64,000 bases of DNA from Flagellimonas allohymeniacidonis (GTDB taxonomy: Bacteria; Bacteroidota; Bacteroidia; Flavobacteriales; Flavobacteriaceae), in contig NZ_SGIU01000001.1 in NCBI RefSeq assembly GCF_004296335.1, forward strand, positions 1,465,290-1,529,289. Reading direction: 5' to 3'. The notes under the pieces were generated by a model. The model did no database searches and was not told the DNA's origin. It was given only the letters and a program-made list of their open reading frames with translations. Shown here one piece after another: positions 15,517 through 24,517 of the stretch. The position numbers and the translations under genes are program-made. The first letter of the stretch is position 1, and every line of letters starts with the position of its first letter.

Positions 15517-17291
15517 GCAATTTGCTGTTCTGCCAAAAATTGGGCTTCGTAAAGGTCGCTGTAGTACCCTCCTTTTTTAAGCAATTCTTTGTGAGTGCCC
15601 ATTTCAACAATTTTACCGGCATCCATCACAATAATCTTATCGGCCTTTTTCACGGTGGCCAAACGATGCGCAATAATAATTGAGGTTCTACCTTCTGTTA
15701 TTTTTTCAGTTGCCCCTTGAATCAATTGCTCTGAGTAGGTATCCACAGAAGAGGTGGCTTCGTCCAAAATTAGGATACTTGGGTTGCTTACATAAGCTCT
15801 TAAGAAAGATATAAGCTGACGTTGCCCGCTTGAAAGCATGGTTCCCCGTTCCTTTACATTGTATTGATACCCCTGGGGCAAACTCGAAATGAAGTCGTGT
15901 ACCCCAATTTGTTTGGCAGCCTCTTCAATGGTCGACTGCGAAATGGAATCATCCTTGAGGGAAATATTATTGGCAATGGTATCCGCGAAAAGGAACACAT
16001 CTTGAAGTACAACCGCGATGTGCGAGCGAAGTGATTGAAGCGTATAGTCCTTGATATTAATACCATCGACCAAAATAGCACCAGAGTTGATCTCGTAAAA
16101 ACGATTCAGCAGATTGATTATGGTTGATTTTCCAGCTCCTGTAGCACCTACTATAGCAATAGTTTCACCCGCTTCCACTTTAAACGAAATACCGTGTAAC
16201 ACCTCTTCATCTTCCAAGTAACCAAATCGCACATTGTCAAACTCAATGTTACCCTTCACCTCTGGTTTTTCAAGTTTTCCAAGGTTAGGGATATTACTCT
16301 CCGTATCCAAAATTTTAAATACGCGATTGGCAGCCACCATTCCCATTTGTAGGGTATTGAACTTATCTGCAATTTGACGTAGCGGGCGAAAGAGCAAATC
16401 CATCAAGAAAAAGAAAGCGAAAATGGAACCTGTATCATTCAGGTTTACATTATTGATGTTTTGAACAACACCAAAATACACCACCAAACCTATCCCTACC
16501 GAGTAAGAAATCTCCGCAATGGGGAAAAAGATGGAATTGTACCAGACCGTTTTCAGCCAGGCGTTTTGATGTTTTTCATTGATGGTCCTGAATTTTTCCC
16601 TTTCAATTTCCTCACGGTTAAATAGCTGAACGATTTTCATTCCTGCAATTCGTTCCTGTACAAAAGAATTAAGGTTGGCCACTTGGGCCCTTACTTCAAT
16701 AAAAGCTACTTTCATGGCCTGTTGAAAAAGCCGGGTGGCAATCAGAATTATAGGTAAGATGGCAAAAACAATAAGCGCCAACTTCCAATTAATGATAATC
16801 ATTATAGCTGCAGCAGAAAGCATTTTCAGCAAGTCGGCCACGATAACGAAAAACCCTTGGCTAAAGATTTCACCGATTCGTTGCATATCCTGCACCGCCC
16901 GGGTCACCAAGACACCAATGGAGGAATTATCAAAATAGGTCATTTTGAATCCCATCATCCTTTTGAAGAGGCGTACCCTAATATCCTTTATCACAGATTC
17001 CCCCAATAAATTGGCGAAGTAATTAAATAAGAGTTGCGTGATAACCTGACCAAGGAGTACCCCTAATAGGGAAAGCACCAAATACAGCAACAAATCAGCA
17101 TCTTTTTGGGAAAGCGCACCATTGATGACATCACGCACCAGAACCGGGGTCAAAATTGCAAATCCAGCAGACAATATAGCTGCCAAAGCTACGACCCAAA
17201 AGATGGTCTTATACGGTTTGGTATGCGCAAAAACCCTTTTGAAAAGTCCGATGTCAAATGCTTTTCCTATTTCGTCATTCTTGCTCATCAA
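15513..17291 (-). CDS. MsbA-like ABC exporter (fused permease and ATPase)
   Basis: The 592-residue half-transporter has six TM helices (about 30-310) and a C-terminal nucleotide-binding domain. Walker A is GATGAGKST (382-390), the signature is LSSGQ (486-490, with Ser in place of the first Gly of LSGGQ), Walker B is ILILDE (506-511), and the H-loop is His542. It should act as a homodimer or paired heterodimer exporting lipids, peptides or drugs. The MsbA/MdlB-like type is the closest by layout, and the substrate cannot be read from sequence. Its 5' end overlaps truA by 17 bp, so it is probably transcribed with truA. Its 3' end overlaps the convergent DUF3667 stop by 4 bp. Confidence 0.92.
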   Translation of the reverse strand: MMSKNDEIGKAFDIGLFKRVFAHTKPYKTIFWVVALAAILSAGFAILTPVLVRDVINGALSQKDADLLLYLVLSLLGVLLGQVITQLLFNYFANLLGESVIKDIRVRLFKRMMGFKMTYFDNSSIGVLVTRAVQDMQRIGEIFSQGFFVIVADLLKMLSAAAIMIIINWKLALIVFAILPIILIATRLFQQAMKVAFIEVRAQVANLNSFVQERIAGMKIVQLFNREEIEREKFRTINEKHQNAWLKTVWYNSIFFPIAEISYSVGIGLVVYFGVVQNINNVNLNDTGSIFAFFFLMDLLFRPLRQIADKFNTLQMGMVAANRVFKILDTESNIPNLGKLEKPEVKGNIEFDNVRFGYLEDEEVLHGISFKVEAGETIAIVGATGAGKSTIINLLNRFYEINSGAILVDGINIKDYTLQSLRSHIAVVLQDVFLFADTIANNISLKDDSISQSTIEEAAKQIGVHDFISSLPQGYQYNVKERGTMLSSGQRQLISFLRAYVSNPSILILDEATSSVDTYSEQLIQGATEKITEGRTSIIIAHRLATVKKADKIIVMDAGKIVEMGTHKELLKKGGYYSDLYEAQFLAEQQIA

Positions 17292-18027
17292 AAATGCTAT
17301 TTGGATATAAAATGTGAGTCAAATATAGTCCTTTTGCAGGTACGGAAACCCCAGCTTCAGACCTACTTTTACTCTCAATAATCTTATTAATTCCTACTGG
17401 CTCCTGCTTCCCCAATCCCACTTCAAGCAATGTGCCAACGACAGCCCGTACCATGTTTCTCAAAAAACGGTCAGCAGTTATAGCAAATACCCATTTGTTT
17501 TCTTCTTTTGTCCATACTGCCTTTCGTACATCACAGATAAAGGTCTTGACGTCCGTGTTGGACTTTGAGAAACACTCAAAGTCTTCGTGTTCCAATAAAA
17601 GAGCCGCAGCTTCATTCATTTTAGAAATCTGCAAAGGCTGCCAAACGTGGTGTGCAAAATCAGTGAAAAAAGGGTCTTTTTGTTGAACAATCCAATATTC
17701 GTAGGTTCGTTCACTGGCATCAAAACGTGCGTGGGCGTCATTAGAAGTGCGAACTATATCTTGGATGGCAATATCGTCAGGTAAAAAGGAATTCAAGCGT
17801 TGCACCAATTCCTTCGAATCGATAGCACCATCAAAATCGAAATGGGCATACATTTCACGAGCATGCACGCCTGCATCCGTTCGTCCGGCACCCACTATTT
17901 CCACCGGTGCTCTTAAAAGCGTGGACATGGCGTTTTCCAAAATTTCCTGAACGGATATGGCATTGGGCTGTCTTTGCCAACCATGATACGCTTTGCCGAA
18001 ATAGGAAAACCTGATAAAATATCTCAA
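17275..18027 (-). CDS. truA: tRNA pseudouridine(38-40) synthase TruA
   Basis: TruA converts uridines 38-40 of the tRNA anticodon stem-loop to pseudouridine. The 250-residue protein has the catalytic Asp51 in GAGRTDAGVHA, the N-terminal RFSYFGKAYHGWQRQP and the C-terminal AITADRFLRNMVRAVVGTLLEVG, all typical of the family. The length fits bacterial TruA. It is the upstream gene of a pair with the MsbA-like exporter (17-bp overlap). Confidence 0.96.
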   Translation of the reverse strand: MRYFIRFSYFGKAYHGWQRQPNAISVQEILENAMSTLLRAPVEIVGAGRTDAGVHAREMYAHFDFDGAIDSKELVQRLNSFLPDDIAIQDIVRTSNDAHARFDASERTYEYWIVQQKDPFFTDFAHHVWQPLQISKMNEAAALLLEHEDFECFSKSNTDVKTFICDVRKAVWTKEENKWVFAITADRFLRNMVRAVVGTLLEVGLGKQEPVGINKIIESKSRSEAGVSVPAKGLYLTHILYPNSIFDEQE

Positions 18028-18113
18028 TGGAATCCTTTACTTTTAGGCGTTAAAGATACTTGAATCCCCAACAATCGTGATTCACGGATTCTTTTTTAGC
18101 ATATTTTTAGCGT

Positions 18114-18608
18114 ATGACCAAAATCTTGTTGCTGTCGGATACTCATGGCCATATGGATGAATCCATCCTTAAATACGCTTCGCAAGCTGATGAGATTTGG
18201 CACGCCGGTGACATTGGCACGTTATCGGTTACCGATAGCTTGAAAAAGATAAAGCCCGTACGCGGAGTTTATGGTAATGTGGATGACCACCGGATTCAAC
18301 AGGAGTTTCCAGAACATAACCGTTTTTTGTGTGAGAACGTTGATGTATGGATCACACATATTGGAGGTTACCCAGGTAAATATAATGTTAGGGTTCGGGA
18401 TGAAATCAAACAAAATCCGCCAAAACTTTTTATTTGTGGTCACTCCCATATTTTAAAAGTGCAGCACGATAAAAAATTGGGGGTATTGCATATGAATCCA
18501 GGGGCATGTGGAAAGTATGGGTTCCATCATGTACGCACCATGCTTCGGTTTGTTATTGATAAGGATAAGATTACGGATTTGGAGGTCATTGAACTTGGAA
18601 AAAGATAG
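18114..18608 (+). CDS. YfcE/MJ0936-type metallophosphoesterase
   Basis: The 164-residue calcineurin-like phosphoesterase shows the complete two-metal site: Asp9 and His11 in SDTHGH, Asp33 in HAGDIG, Asn55 in GNVDD, His82, and His110 and His112 in GHSH. Small proteins of this type (YfcE, MJ0936) hydrolyse phosphodiesters in vitro; the physiological substrate is generally unknown. No signal peptide is present. The next gene starts 4 bp after the stop, so the two are likely co-transcribed. Confidence 0.9.
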   Translation: MTKILLLSDTHGHMDESILKYASQADEIWHAGDIGTLSVTDSLKKIKPVRGVYGNVDDHRIQQEFPEHNRFLCENVDVWITHIGGYPGKYNVRVRDEIKQNPPKLFICGHSHILKVQHDKKLGVLHMNPGACGKYGFHHVRTMLRFVIDKDKITDLEVIELGKR

Positions 18609-18612
18609 AGGG

Positions 18613-19569
18613 ATGAAGTTTTGGGTCATTTTTATTGTGGTTGCCTTCTTCGGATGTCATACTTCTTCAAAAAAACATGGTCAGGACACACAAAATCAAC
18701 CAAAGTCTACCGTAAGCCTATACATTTTGGGAACAGTCCAAGATGGGGGAAGTCCGCACATAGGCTGTAAAAAAGAGTGTTGCTCCCAATTATTTGAAAA
18801 CCCAGACCCAGACCGAAAGGTGGTGAGTTTGGGTGTAGTGGACCATGAAACTAAAAAGACCTATTTGTTCGAAGCATCCCCTGATATTACTTCTCAACTC
18901 AAAGAACTCAAAAAACGTGCTGGAACTTCAGAAGAAACACCAAATGGCATCCTCCTCACTCATGCCCATATAGGGCATTATTCGGGGTTGATGTATTTGG
19001 GCAGAGAAGCTTTGGGCGCTCAAAAGGTTCCTGTTTATGCAATGCCCAAAATGGAAAACTTTCTTCGGAACAATGGTCCATGGAATCAATTGGTTGATTT
19101 GGGCAACATCCAAATGATATCCCTCGTCAACGAATCGGAATTGAAACTTTCGAAAAACTTCAGCATCGTTCCCTTTACCGTTCCACATCGCGATGAATAT
19201 TCAGAAACGGTGGGCTACAAATTAATGGGACCCAACCAATCCACCCTCTTCATTCCCGATATCGATAAATGGTCTAAATGGGAGAAGCAGATTGTCAAAG
19301 AAATTGAAAGCGTTGACCTAGCCTTTTTGGATGCTACTTTTTTCAGCGGAGAAGAAATTGATAACCGAGATATTTCTGAAATACCACATCCCTTTGTGAT
19401 TGAGAGCATTGAGCTTTTTAAAAACCTTCCGGAAACGGAAAAGGCGAAAATCCATTTTATTCACTTCAACCATACGAATCCCCTTCTAAATCCGAAAAGT
19501 GATGCACACTCCAATGTAATTCAAAAAGGTTTTGGTGTTGCATCCCTTGGACAGCAATTTGAGCTTTAA
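18613..19569 (+). CDS. Lipoprotein with PqqB-like metallo-beta-lactamase fold
   Basis: The reading frame is open from 18508 inside the previous gene, but the ATG at 18613 (318 aa) begins a lipoprotein signal (VVAFFGC, Cys15) and follows an AGAGGG purine run, so I take it as the start. The fold is a metallo-beta-lactamase hydrolase of the PqqB-like type. It carries the N-terminal VSLYILGTVQDGGSPHIGC (34-52) with a cysteine cluster (Cys52, 56, 57) and the metal motif HAHIGH (117-122). The usual HxHxDH aspartate is Gly here. No other PQQ biosynthesis genes are visible, so a PQQ role is doubtful. A membrane-anchored exported hydrolase of unknown substrate is the safe description. Confidence 0.82.
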   Translation: MKFWVIFIVVAFFGCHTSSKKHGQDTQNQPKSTVSLYILGTVQDGGSPHIGCKKECCSQLFENPDPDRKVVSLGVVDHETKKTYLFEASPDITSQLKELKKRAGTSEETPNGILLTHAHIGHYSGLMYLGREALGAQKVPVYAMPKMENFLRNNGPWNQLVDLGNIQMISLVNESELKLSKNFSIVPFTVPHRDEYSETVGYKLMGPNQSTLFIPDIDKWSKWEKQIVKEIESVDLAFLDATFFSGEEIDNRDISEIPHPFVIESIELFKNLPETEKAKIHFIHFNHTNPLLNPKSDAHSNVIQKGFGVASLGQQFEL

Positions 19570-19637
19570 TTTTTTTAGGCTTTTCGTAAGACACCAGCTC
19601 ACTTTTCGTCTAAAGCCTCAAACAACAAAACAACAAC

Positions 19638-20498
19638 ATGAAAACAAAAGGCCTTAAGATTCTTGCTTTGACAAGTATTCTATTTTTTGCTTCCTGTGTA
19701 CAGAAGTCAAAACAGGCAGACACACAAACCGAAACAGTGGTTGAAGAAGTGGACCCTGCCCCCATTTATGATACCTCAGAACCCAAAACTATTTTAAAAG
19801 CTGTTGCGCATGCCCATGGTGGTTGGGGCGATTTATGGAACAAACGCGATGTACAATATACCTATGATTACCGTCAAGCTGATGGAAAAGCAGATATATC
19901 CACGGAACGCTACATCTTTAGCAACGAAGCTTCATTGGGAAAATACACGCAGCATGACATCAATGTTATGCCGGGTGAAGAAGGTGAGGTCATTCAGTGT
20001 TTTGACGGTAAGGAGACGGTAGTTATGATCAATGGTAACAAAACAGAGGACGCCCAACTCCTTGGTTTAGGGGATTTTTTGCGAAAAGCCAATTACTTTT
20101 GGTTCACCATGCCTTATAAGCTTACGAACGAGGGCACTATTGTTACCTATCAAGGTCAAGAGGAGTATAATGGAACAACCTATGATAAGGTTCACGTAAC
20201 CTATGACCCAGAGGTCACGGGCAAAGAACAGAACGATATTTATATCCTTTATGTGAATCCCACTACCAAAATGATTGATCGCTTTTATTTTTCCCTACCG
20301 TTTTTAGGAGTAAACGAGCCGGTTATCATAGCGAATTATGAGTATACCAACGTGGATGGGCAAACTGTGGCGACCCGAAGAACCTATTTTTTACCCAGTG
20401 AAGAGGGATATTCTGAAGAACCGAACCTTGTTCAAACCCTAACGGATGTTAATTTCAATAATGGATTTACGGTGGATAACATGATGGAAGGATTATAA
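19638..20498 (+). CDS. Lipoprotein, probably DUF6503 (LolA-like fold)
   Basis: The 286-residue protein has a lipoprotein signal (LFFASC, Cys20) and an acidic, flexible linker (about 25-50). A conserved-looking domain begins AVAHAHGGWGDLWNKRDVQY near residue 55. The AHGG-W motif and following beta strands recall a Bacteroidota family that I believe is DUF6503, with possible relation to the LolA/LolB lipid-carrier fold. The name is from memory and less certain than the lipoprotein assignment. A strong terminator follows (20524-20550). Confidence 0.75.
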   Translation: MKTKGLKILALTSILFFASCVQKSKQADTQTETVVEEVDPAPIYDTSEPKTILKAVAHAHGGWGDLWNKRDVQYTYDYRQADGKADISTERYIFSNEASLGKYTQHDINVMPGEEGEVIQCFDGKETVVMINGNKTEDAQLLGLGDFLRKANYFWFTMPYKLTNEGTIVTYQGQEEYNGTTYDKVHVTYDPEVTGKEQNDIYILYVNPTTKMIDRFYFSLPFLGVNEPVIIANYEYTNVDGQTVATRRTYFLPSEEGYSEEPNLVQTLTDVNFNNGFTVDNMMEGL

Positions 20499-20523
20499 AC
20501 TGGAAGATCTTCATCGTAAAATA

Positions 20524-20550
20524 AAAACCCCGGCCAATGGCCGGGGTTTT
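20524..20550 (+). terminator. Strong hairpin terminator
   Basis: AAAACCCCGGCC (20524-20535) pairs perfectly with GGCCGGGGTTTT (20539-20550) around an AAT loop and is followed by T residues. It lies between convergent genes and could serve both. Confidence 0.85.
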
Positions 20551-20578
20551 TCGCACTAATACTACTAAGATGTTAGGT

Positions 20579-20989
20579 TTATCGCAAACGATCAACAGAT
20601 TTTACAAGATCTTCATCCTTTTTGATAGCCCTGTTGGCCAGGACCAGAAAAACGATAGAAAATACAGGAATCAGCATCCCAATACCCTTCTCAGAAATTT
20701 CACTTTCTCCGGATAAGTTTAGCGATCGGTAAACGAAAAATCCTAGTAAAAAAAGATTCAATATCATATTCAATCTGTTCAACACAAATTGATTCTGTCT
20801 GTTTTTGTACATAAAAATGGTAATCAAGGCCAAAGCCGCCGAAGCATAAAACATTAGGCTGATCCATAAAACATTGCTAGCGAATATTTCTGTCCCACTT
20901 GCATCTTTCCATAAACTGAGCAAAAAGGGAGATAAACCCGTCATCAATGCGACGACTACCAAAAAGAACGTTTGAATTCGTTGAATCAT
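20579..20989 (-). CDS. DUF4293 four-helix membrane protein
   Basis: The frame extends to 21127, but I choose the ATG at 20987-20989 (136 aa). It begins MIQRIQTFFLVVVALMTG, the characteristic start of DUF4293, and a TATTTTTG -7 box lies on this strand at 21012-21019, downstream of the longer start. There are four hydrophobic segments (about 5-25, 41-60, 70-88 and 102-120) and a short charged tail. The function is unknown. The gene is divergent from rho, a pairing I remember from other Bacteroidota. Confidence 0.85.
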   Translation of the reverse strand: MIQRIQTFFLVVVALMTGLSPFLLSLWKDASGTEIFASNVLWISLMFYASAALALITIFMYKNRQNQFVLNRLNMILNLFLLGFFVYRSLNLSGESEISEKGIGMLIPVFSIVFLVLANRAIKKDEDLVKSVDRLR

Positions 20990-21011
20990 TGTACCAAAAG
21001 AATTCGGAAGG

Positions 21012-21019
21012 CAAAAATA
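21012..21019 (-). promoter_or_regulatory. -7 promoter box for the DUF4293 gene
   Basis: On the minus strand the sequence reads TATTTTTG, a full TAnnTTTG match 23 bp before the ATG at 20989. A T-rich stretch (CTTTTTCCC on that strand) stands at a plausible -33 position but is not a perfect TTTG. Confidence 0.45.
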
Positions 21020-21180
21020 AGTGTCTTTTTGGGAAAAAGCCCCAGAATGTTGAAAAATAATTTGTATACTTGTGCCGTTATTAGAGTGACACTTACCCAG
21101 GAAGTCTTTCCTACCGTAATACCCCAATAACTTTTACTTCAATCGGTTTTATCAAGTAAGTTTAATTTATTCATCATTTA

Positions 21181-22776
21181 ATGTTTGAGATTTCAGATCT
21201 AAAGGCTAAAAAGCTTCCAGAGTTGCAGGAAATTGCCAAAGGACTCAAGGTTCCTAAATTTAAATCCTTGAAAAAATTGGATTTGGTCTACCAAATCTTG
21301 GATGTGCAAGCATCCAACCCCGTTGCCGTTTCCAAAAGCGCACCTCAACCTGAGCAAAATGCAGCTCCCAAACCTAGGAGAGCCCGCGTAGCCAAAAACC
21401 AAAAAAATACATCGGAAGCCACTACCGAAACAAAAGTGGCCACGCCTGCCCCTGCCCCTGAGGTAAAGGAAGAATCCAAAAAGGAAGAACCTAAAAAAGA
21501 GCCTCAACCACAACAGCCTAAGCGAGATCATAAGTCAAACGGACAACACAAAGGTCAAAGTAAGCGAGGTGGCCAACATCAACGGGGAGGACACCAAGAC
21601 AAGAAAAGCAGCAACTTTGATAAAGATTTAAAGAATCGTTATAAAGAGCCTGAATTTGAGTTCGATAGCATTATTGAAAGTGAAGGTGTTCTCGATATTA
21701 TGCAGGACGGATATGGCTTTTTGCGTTCTTCCGATTATAACTATCTGTCCTCACCAGACGATATTTATGTTTCCCAATCCCAGATTAGACTCTTTGGGTT
21801 AAAGACTGGAGATACAGTTTTAGGAAACATTAGACCTCCCAAGGAAGGAGAAAAGTATTTTCCGCTTATTAAAGTGAACAAAATCAACGGCTTGGACCCT
21901 CAAGTGGTCCGGGATAGGGTTTCGTTTGAACACCTTACCCCTCTTTTTCCAAAAGAGAAGTTCAGGTTAGCGGAACGACAAAGTACCTTATCCACCAGGA
22001 TTATCGATTTGTTTTCCCCTATAGGTAAAGGACAACGTGGTATGATCGTTTCCCAACCGAAAACAGGTAAAACAATGCTTCTTAAGGATATCGCCAATGC
22101 CATTGCGGCCAATCATCCTGAGGTTTATCAAATTATTTTATTGATTGATGAGCGTCCTGAGGAGGTTACCGATATGCAACGAAATGTTCGAGGTGAAGTG
22201 GTGGCATCTACATTCGACAAAGAAGCAACCGAACATGTGCGGGTAGCGAATATTGTCATTGAAAAAGCAAAGCGTCTAGTGGAATGCGGACACGATGTGG
22301 TCATCCTTTTGGATTCCATTACGCGTTTGGCAAGAGCCTACAATACAGTGCAACCTGCTTCCGGAAAAGTATTGAGTGGTGGTGTTGATGCCAATGCCCT
22401 ACACAAACCGAAGCGTTTCTTCGGTGCGGCCCGGAACATTGAAAATGGTGGTTCTTTGTCCATCATAGCCACAGCATTGACTGAGACCGGCTCCAAAATG
22501 GACGAGGTAATCTTTGAAGAATTTAAGGGTACTGGAAATATGGAACTTCAGTTGGATAGAAGAATTTCCAACCGAAGAATATTCCCTGCCATTGATTTAA
22601 TTTCTTCCTCCACACGTAGAGATGATCTGTTGTTGGATGAAAACACCATACAACGCATGTGGATCATGCGTAAGTATTTGGCCGATATGAATCCTGTAGA
22701 GGCCATGGAGTTTATGGAACAACGCATTAAGCAAACTAGAAATAATGAGGAATTTTTGTTGACCATGAACGAGTAG
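21181..22776 (+). CDS. rho: Transcription termination factor Rho, with long N-terminal insertion
   Basis: Rho is the hexameric RNA-dependent ATPase that ends transcription. The 531-residue protein has an N-terminal Rho_N/SAP-like helical domain (1-43). A disordered Ala/Pro/Lys/Gln/Gly-rich insertion of about 110 residues follows (about 47-155), then the OB-fold RNA-binding domain (about 160-235, including [20 protein letters not shown]) and the RecA-like ATPase. Walker A is SQPKTGKT (291-298), Walker B is in [16 protein letters not shown], and the Q/R-loop region [20 protein letters not shown] is intact. E. coli Rho has no such insertion; long basic insertions are usual in Bacteroidota Rho and can influence RNA binding. 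A terminator follows. Confidence 0.96.
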   Translation: MFEISDLKAKKLPELQEIAKGLKVPKFKSLKKLDLVYQILDVQASNPVAVSKSAPQPEQNAAPKPRRARVAKNQKNTSEATTETKVATPAPAPEVKEESKKEEPKKEPQPQQPKRDHKSNGQHKGQSKRGGQHQRGGHQDKKSSNFDKDLKNRYKEPEFEFDSIIESEGVLDIMQDGYGFLRSSDYNYLSSPDDIYVSQSQIRLFGLKTGDTVLGNIRPPKEGEKYFPLIKVNKINGLDPQVVRDRVSFEHLTPLFPKEKFRLAERQSTLSTRIIDLFSPIGKGQRGMIVSQPKTGKTMLLKDIANAIAANHPEVYQIILLIDERPEEVTDMQRNVRGEVVASTFDKEATEHVRVANIVIEKAKRLVECGHDVVILLDSITRLARAYNTVQPASGKVLSGGVDANALHKPKRFFGAARNIENGGSLSIIATALTETGSKMDEVIFEEFKGTGNMELQLDRRISNRRIFPAIDLISSSTRRDDLLLDENTIQRMWIMRKYLADMNPVEAMEFMEQRIKQTRNNEEFLLTMNE

Positions 22777-22806
22777 TCAGCAAATCCCCATTTTACAATA
22801 TGATTT

Positions 22807-22831
22807 AACCCTTTGGCGATCCCAAAGGGTT
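22807..22831 (+). terminator. Terminator of rho
   Basis: AACCCTTTGG (22807-22816) pairs with CCAAAGGGTT (22822-22831) and is followed by TTTTT. Confidence 0.85.
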
Positions 22832-22832
22832 T

Positions 22833-22866
22833 TTTGTACTTCTTTTTAGAGAAAAACATATCTTTA
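22833..22866 (+). promoter_or_regulatory. Possible promoter for the lipoprotein gene at 22910
   Basis: A TTTG (22833-22836) just after the rho terminator is followed 22 bp later by TATCTTTA (22859-22866), one mismatch from TAnnTTTG. The spacing is at the long end of the usual range. Confidence 0.35.
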
Positions 22867-22909
22867 GTACGGTTTCCCTATACTCTAAATACTTAAAAGA
22901 CTTACAAAC

Positions 22910-23581
22910 ATGAAGAACACTTACAAAAGCATTGCTCTTTTTTTGGGCTGTACCTTAGTGCTATTGGCCTCTTGCCAGCAAAAACCAAAACAAGAAAAAA
23001 CCGATGACCCACCGCAACAAGAAGAAAGGGAGGTCGTAAAGCCCCCAAAAAGTATAATCTCTCTGGAAGAATCCAAGGAACTATACGATAACTACACAAG
23101 AAACCGTGTAGAGAGCATCAAGGCCTTTGAGTTGGAAATGAACGACGATGAAAACTTTAAGGTAGCGCGTTGGTCTACTTACGACTTTGACGAAGTGAAA
23201 CAATATATCGCTTTTGTAGAGCAAGAAGCGAAAAAAGCAAAGGTAGATGTTACCACCTTAAGATTTTATTTCGCCAACTATCCAAACAAAGAAAAATTTC
23301 CAGATGGTAAAAAAGTAGTACATCCTCGTCAAAACTCGATTTTCATTGTTCCTACCATTAACGTAGATGGCCAAAATTTTGGTTTTTATATCGGAGCTGA
23401 TGGTGAGGCAAAACTCATTAAGGACAAGACACAGGTATACCAAAAGGGTTTGGGTGAAAATAACCCAAAGACACAAAAGGCCTATGCAAGTTTTGCTCCC
23501 AGTTTAGCCCCGCAAGGAGGAGATCAAAGTCTAACCATGAACCGAGGAAGCAGTGGACCTCCGCCCCCCGGTGATTTCTAA
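22910..23581 (+). CDS. Hypothetical lipoprotein, 223 aa
   Basis: I do not recognise the family. A lipoprotein signal is clear (LVLLASC, Cys23), followed by a low-complexity Lys/Pro/Gln/Glu linker (24-47) and a soluble domain (about 50-180). That domain contains ARWSTYDFDEVKQYIAFVEQ and IFIVPTINVDGQNFGFYIGA. The end is disordered and Pro/Gly-rich (SSGPPPPGDF). The next gene starts 5 bp after the stop and encodes a multi-pass membrane protein, so the two are probably co-transcribed and may work together in the envelope. The function is unknown. Confidence 0.75.
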   Translation: MKNTYKSIALFLGCTLVLLASCQQKPKQEKTDDPPQQEEREVVKPPKSIISLEESKELYDNYTRNRVESIKAFELEMNDDENFKVARWSTYDFDEVKQYIAFVEQEAKKAKVDVTTLRFYFANYPNKEKFPDGKKVVHPRQNSIFIVPTINVDGQNFGFYIGADGEAKLIKDKTQVYQKGLGENNPKTQKAYASFAPSLAPQGGDQSLTMNRGSSGPPPPGDF

Positions 23582-23586
23582 GAAAG

Positions 23587-24276
23587 ATGGCCCAAGAATT
23601 CTTTGAATTTTTAAAGGAACATTATTTTATTCCTTTTTATTTCGTCACATGGGTAATTGCTGTTTTCAGCTACCGAAAATATTTTGACACCGTGTTAAAA
23701 TATTTACCGGTTCTCATTGCCTATACCTTTTTTACGGAACTCTTGGGCTATTTTATTAAGTATCATGAAAACTTTCAGTTTTTCTCTGATGAGAGATATA
23801 ATTGGCACAATGTCATTATTTATAACATCTATCAAGTAGTGGTATTTAGTTTTTTCTACTGGGTCTATTGGAAGACAGTAGTTACGGCCAAGCACAAAAC
23901 CTGGATAAAATACGGAGCCATTATCACATTTGTAGCTTATTTGGTCAGCCTGTTTTTCCAAGATCCCTTCCATACCAATCTGTACTATGCAGATTTGGTG
24001 GGGTCTTTGGTCCTTTTGTTTGCCATCTATATTTATGCTAAAGAAAAAAGAGCGGACAAAAGCGCCTACCCACTAAGACAAAATCTTCTGTTCTGGATAA
24101 GCTTGGGACTAGCTATTTTTTATCTCTTCTTCCCATTTATCTTCCTCATCGGGTACTTGAAATATGAAATTTGGGCCCAGTACAATTTACAAACCATCCT
24201 AGTTATATTGATTGTTTTGATGTATGCGCTCTTTAGTATCGGCTTCATACTTGGAAAGCGTCGCGCGTTCCGTTAA
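23587..24276 (+). CDS. Hypothetical multi-pass membrane protein, 229 aa
   Basis: The protein has about seven hydrophobic helices over its whole length, rich in Tyr, Phe and Trp (for example YFVTWVIAVFSYRKYF and WHNVIIYNIYQVVVFSFFYW), and no soluble domain. It ends with the basic tail GKRRAFR, which would be cytoplasmic. No transport or enzyme motif is visible. It follows the lipoprotein gene by 5 bp, and the next gene is 241 bp away behind a regulatory-looking region. The function is unknown. Confidence 0.75.
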   Translation: MAQEFFEFLKEHYFIPFYFVTWVIAVFSYRKYFDTVLKYLPVLIAYTFFTELLGYFIKYHENFQFFSDERYNWHNVIIYNIYQVVVFSFFYWVYWKTVVTAKHKTWIKYGAIITFVAYLVSLFFQDPFHTNLYYADLVGSLVLLFAIYIYAKEKRADKSAYPLRQNLLFWISLGLAIFYLFFPFIFLIGYLKYEIWAQYNLQTILVILIVLMYALFSIGFILGKRRAFR

Positions 24277-24301
24277 CTGTGACCCCAACATCACTTTTTA
24301 G

Positions 24302-24365
24302 CACTTTTACAACTTCCTTGAACCGTTCGTCGATAGGTTATAAGATTTTGTAAGTTTTTTCGTTC
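24302..24365 (+). promoter_or_regulatory. Conserved 64-bp upstream element, copy 1
   Basis: The segment runs from CACTTTTACAACTTC through CCGTTCGTCGATAG (24323-24336) and TTTTGTAAG to TTTTTTCGTTC (ending 24365). It aligns over its full length with 26708-26772, upstream of the second LruC gene. Conservation in non-coding DNA at two paralogous loci suggests a regulatory or leader-RNA function. It ends 152 bp before the LruC gene start. Confidence 0.55.
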
Positions 24366-24390
24366 TTTTTTCCAAGAAAAGATGGATATT

Positions 24391-24425
24391 CTGTTTGTCG
24401 AACCATTTATACCGTTCGCCGACAG
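24391..24425 (+). repeat. Direct-repeat half-sites related to the LruC upstream element
   Basis: CTGTTTGTCGAA (24391-24402) and CCGTTCGCCGAC (24412-24423) are spaced 21 bp start to start. Both resemble CCGTTCGTCGAT at 24323. The consensus would be CYGTTYGYCGA. Two half-sites two helical turns apart suit a dimeric regulator such as a LytTR-type protein; that assignment is a guess. Confidence 0.4.
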
Positions 24426-24517
24426 TAGCTTGCCAGCAAAGGTAAATGATGAATTTATTGCACAGTTCAAGCCTATTTTTATCCATCGCTGAATATAGAT
24501 ATTTGAAAAATTGAATT

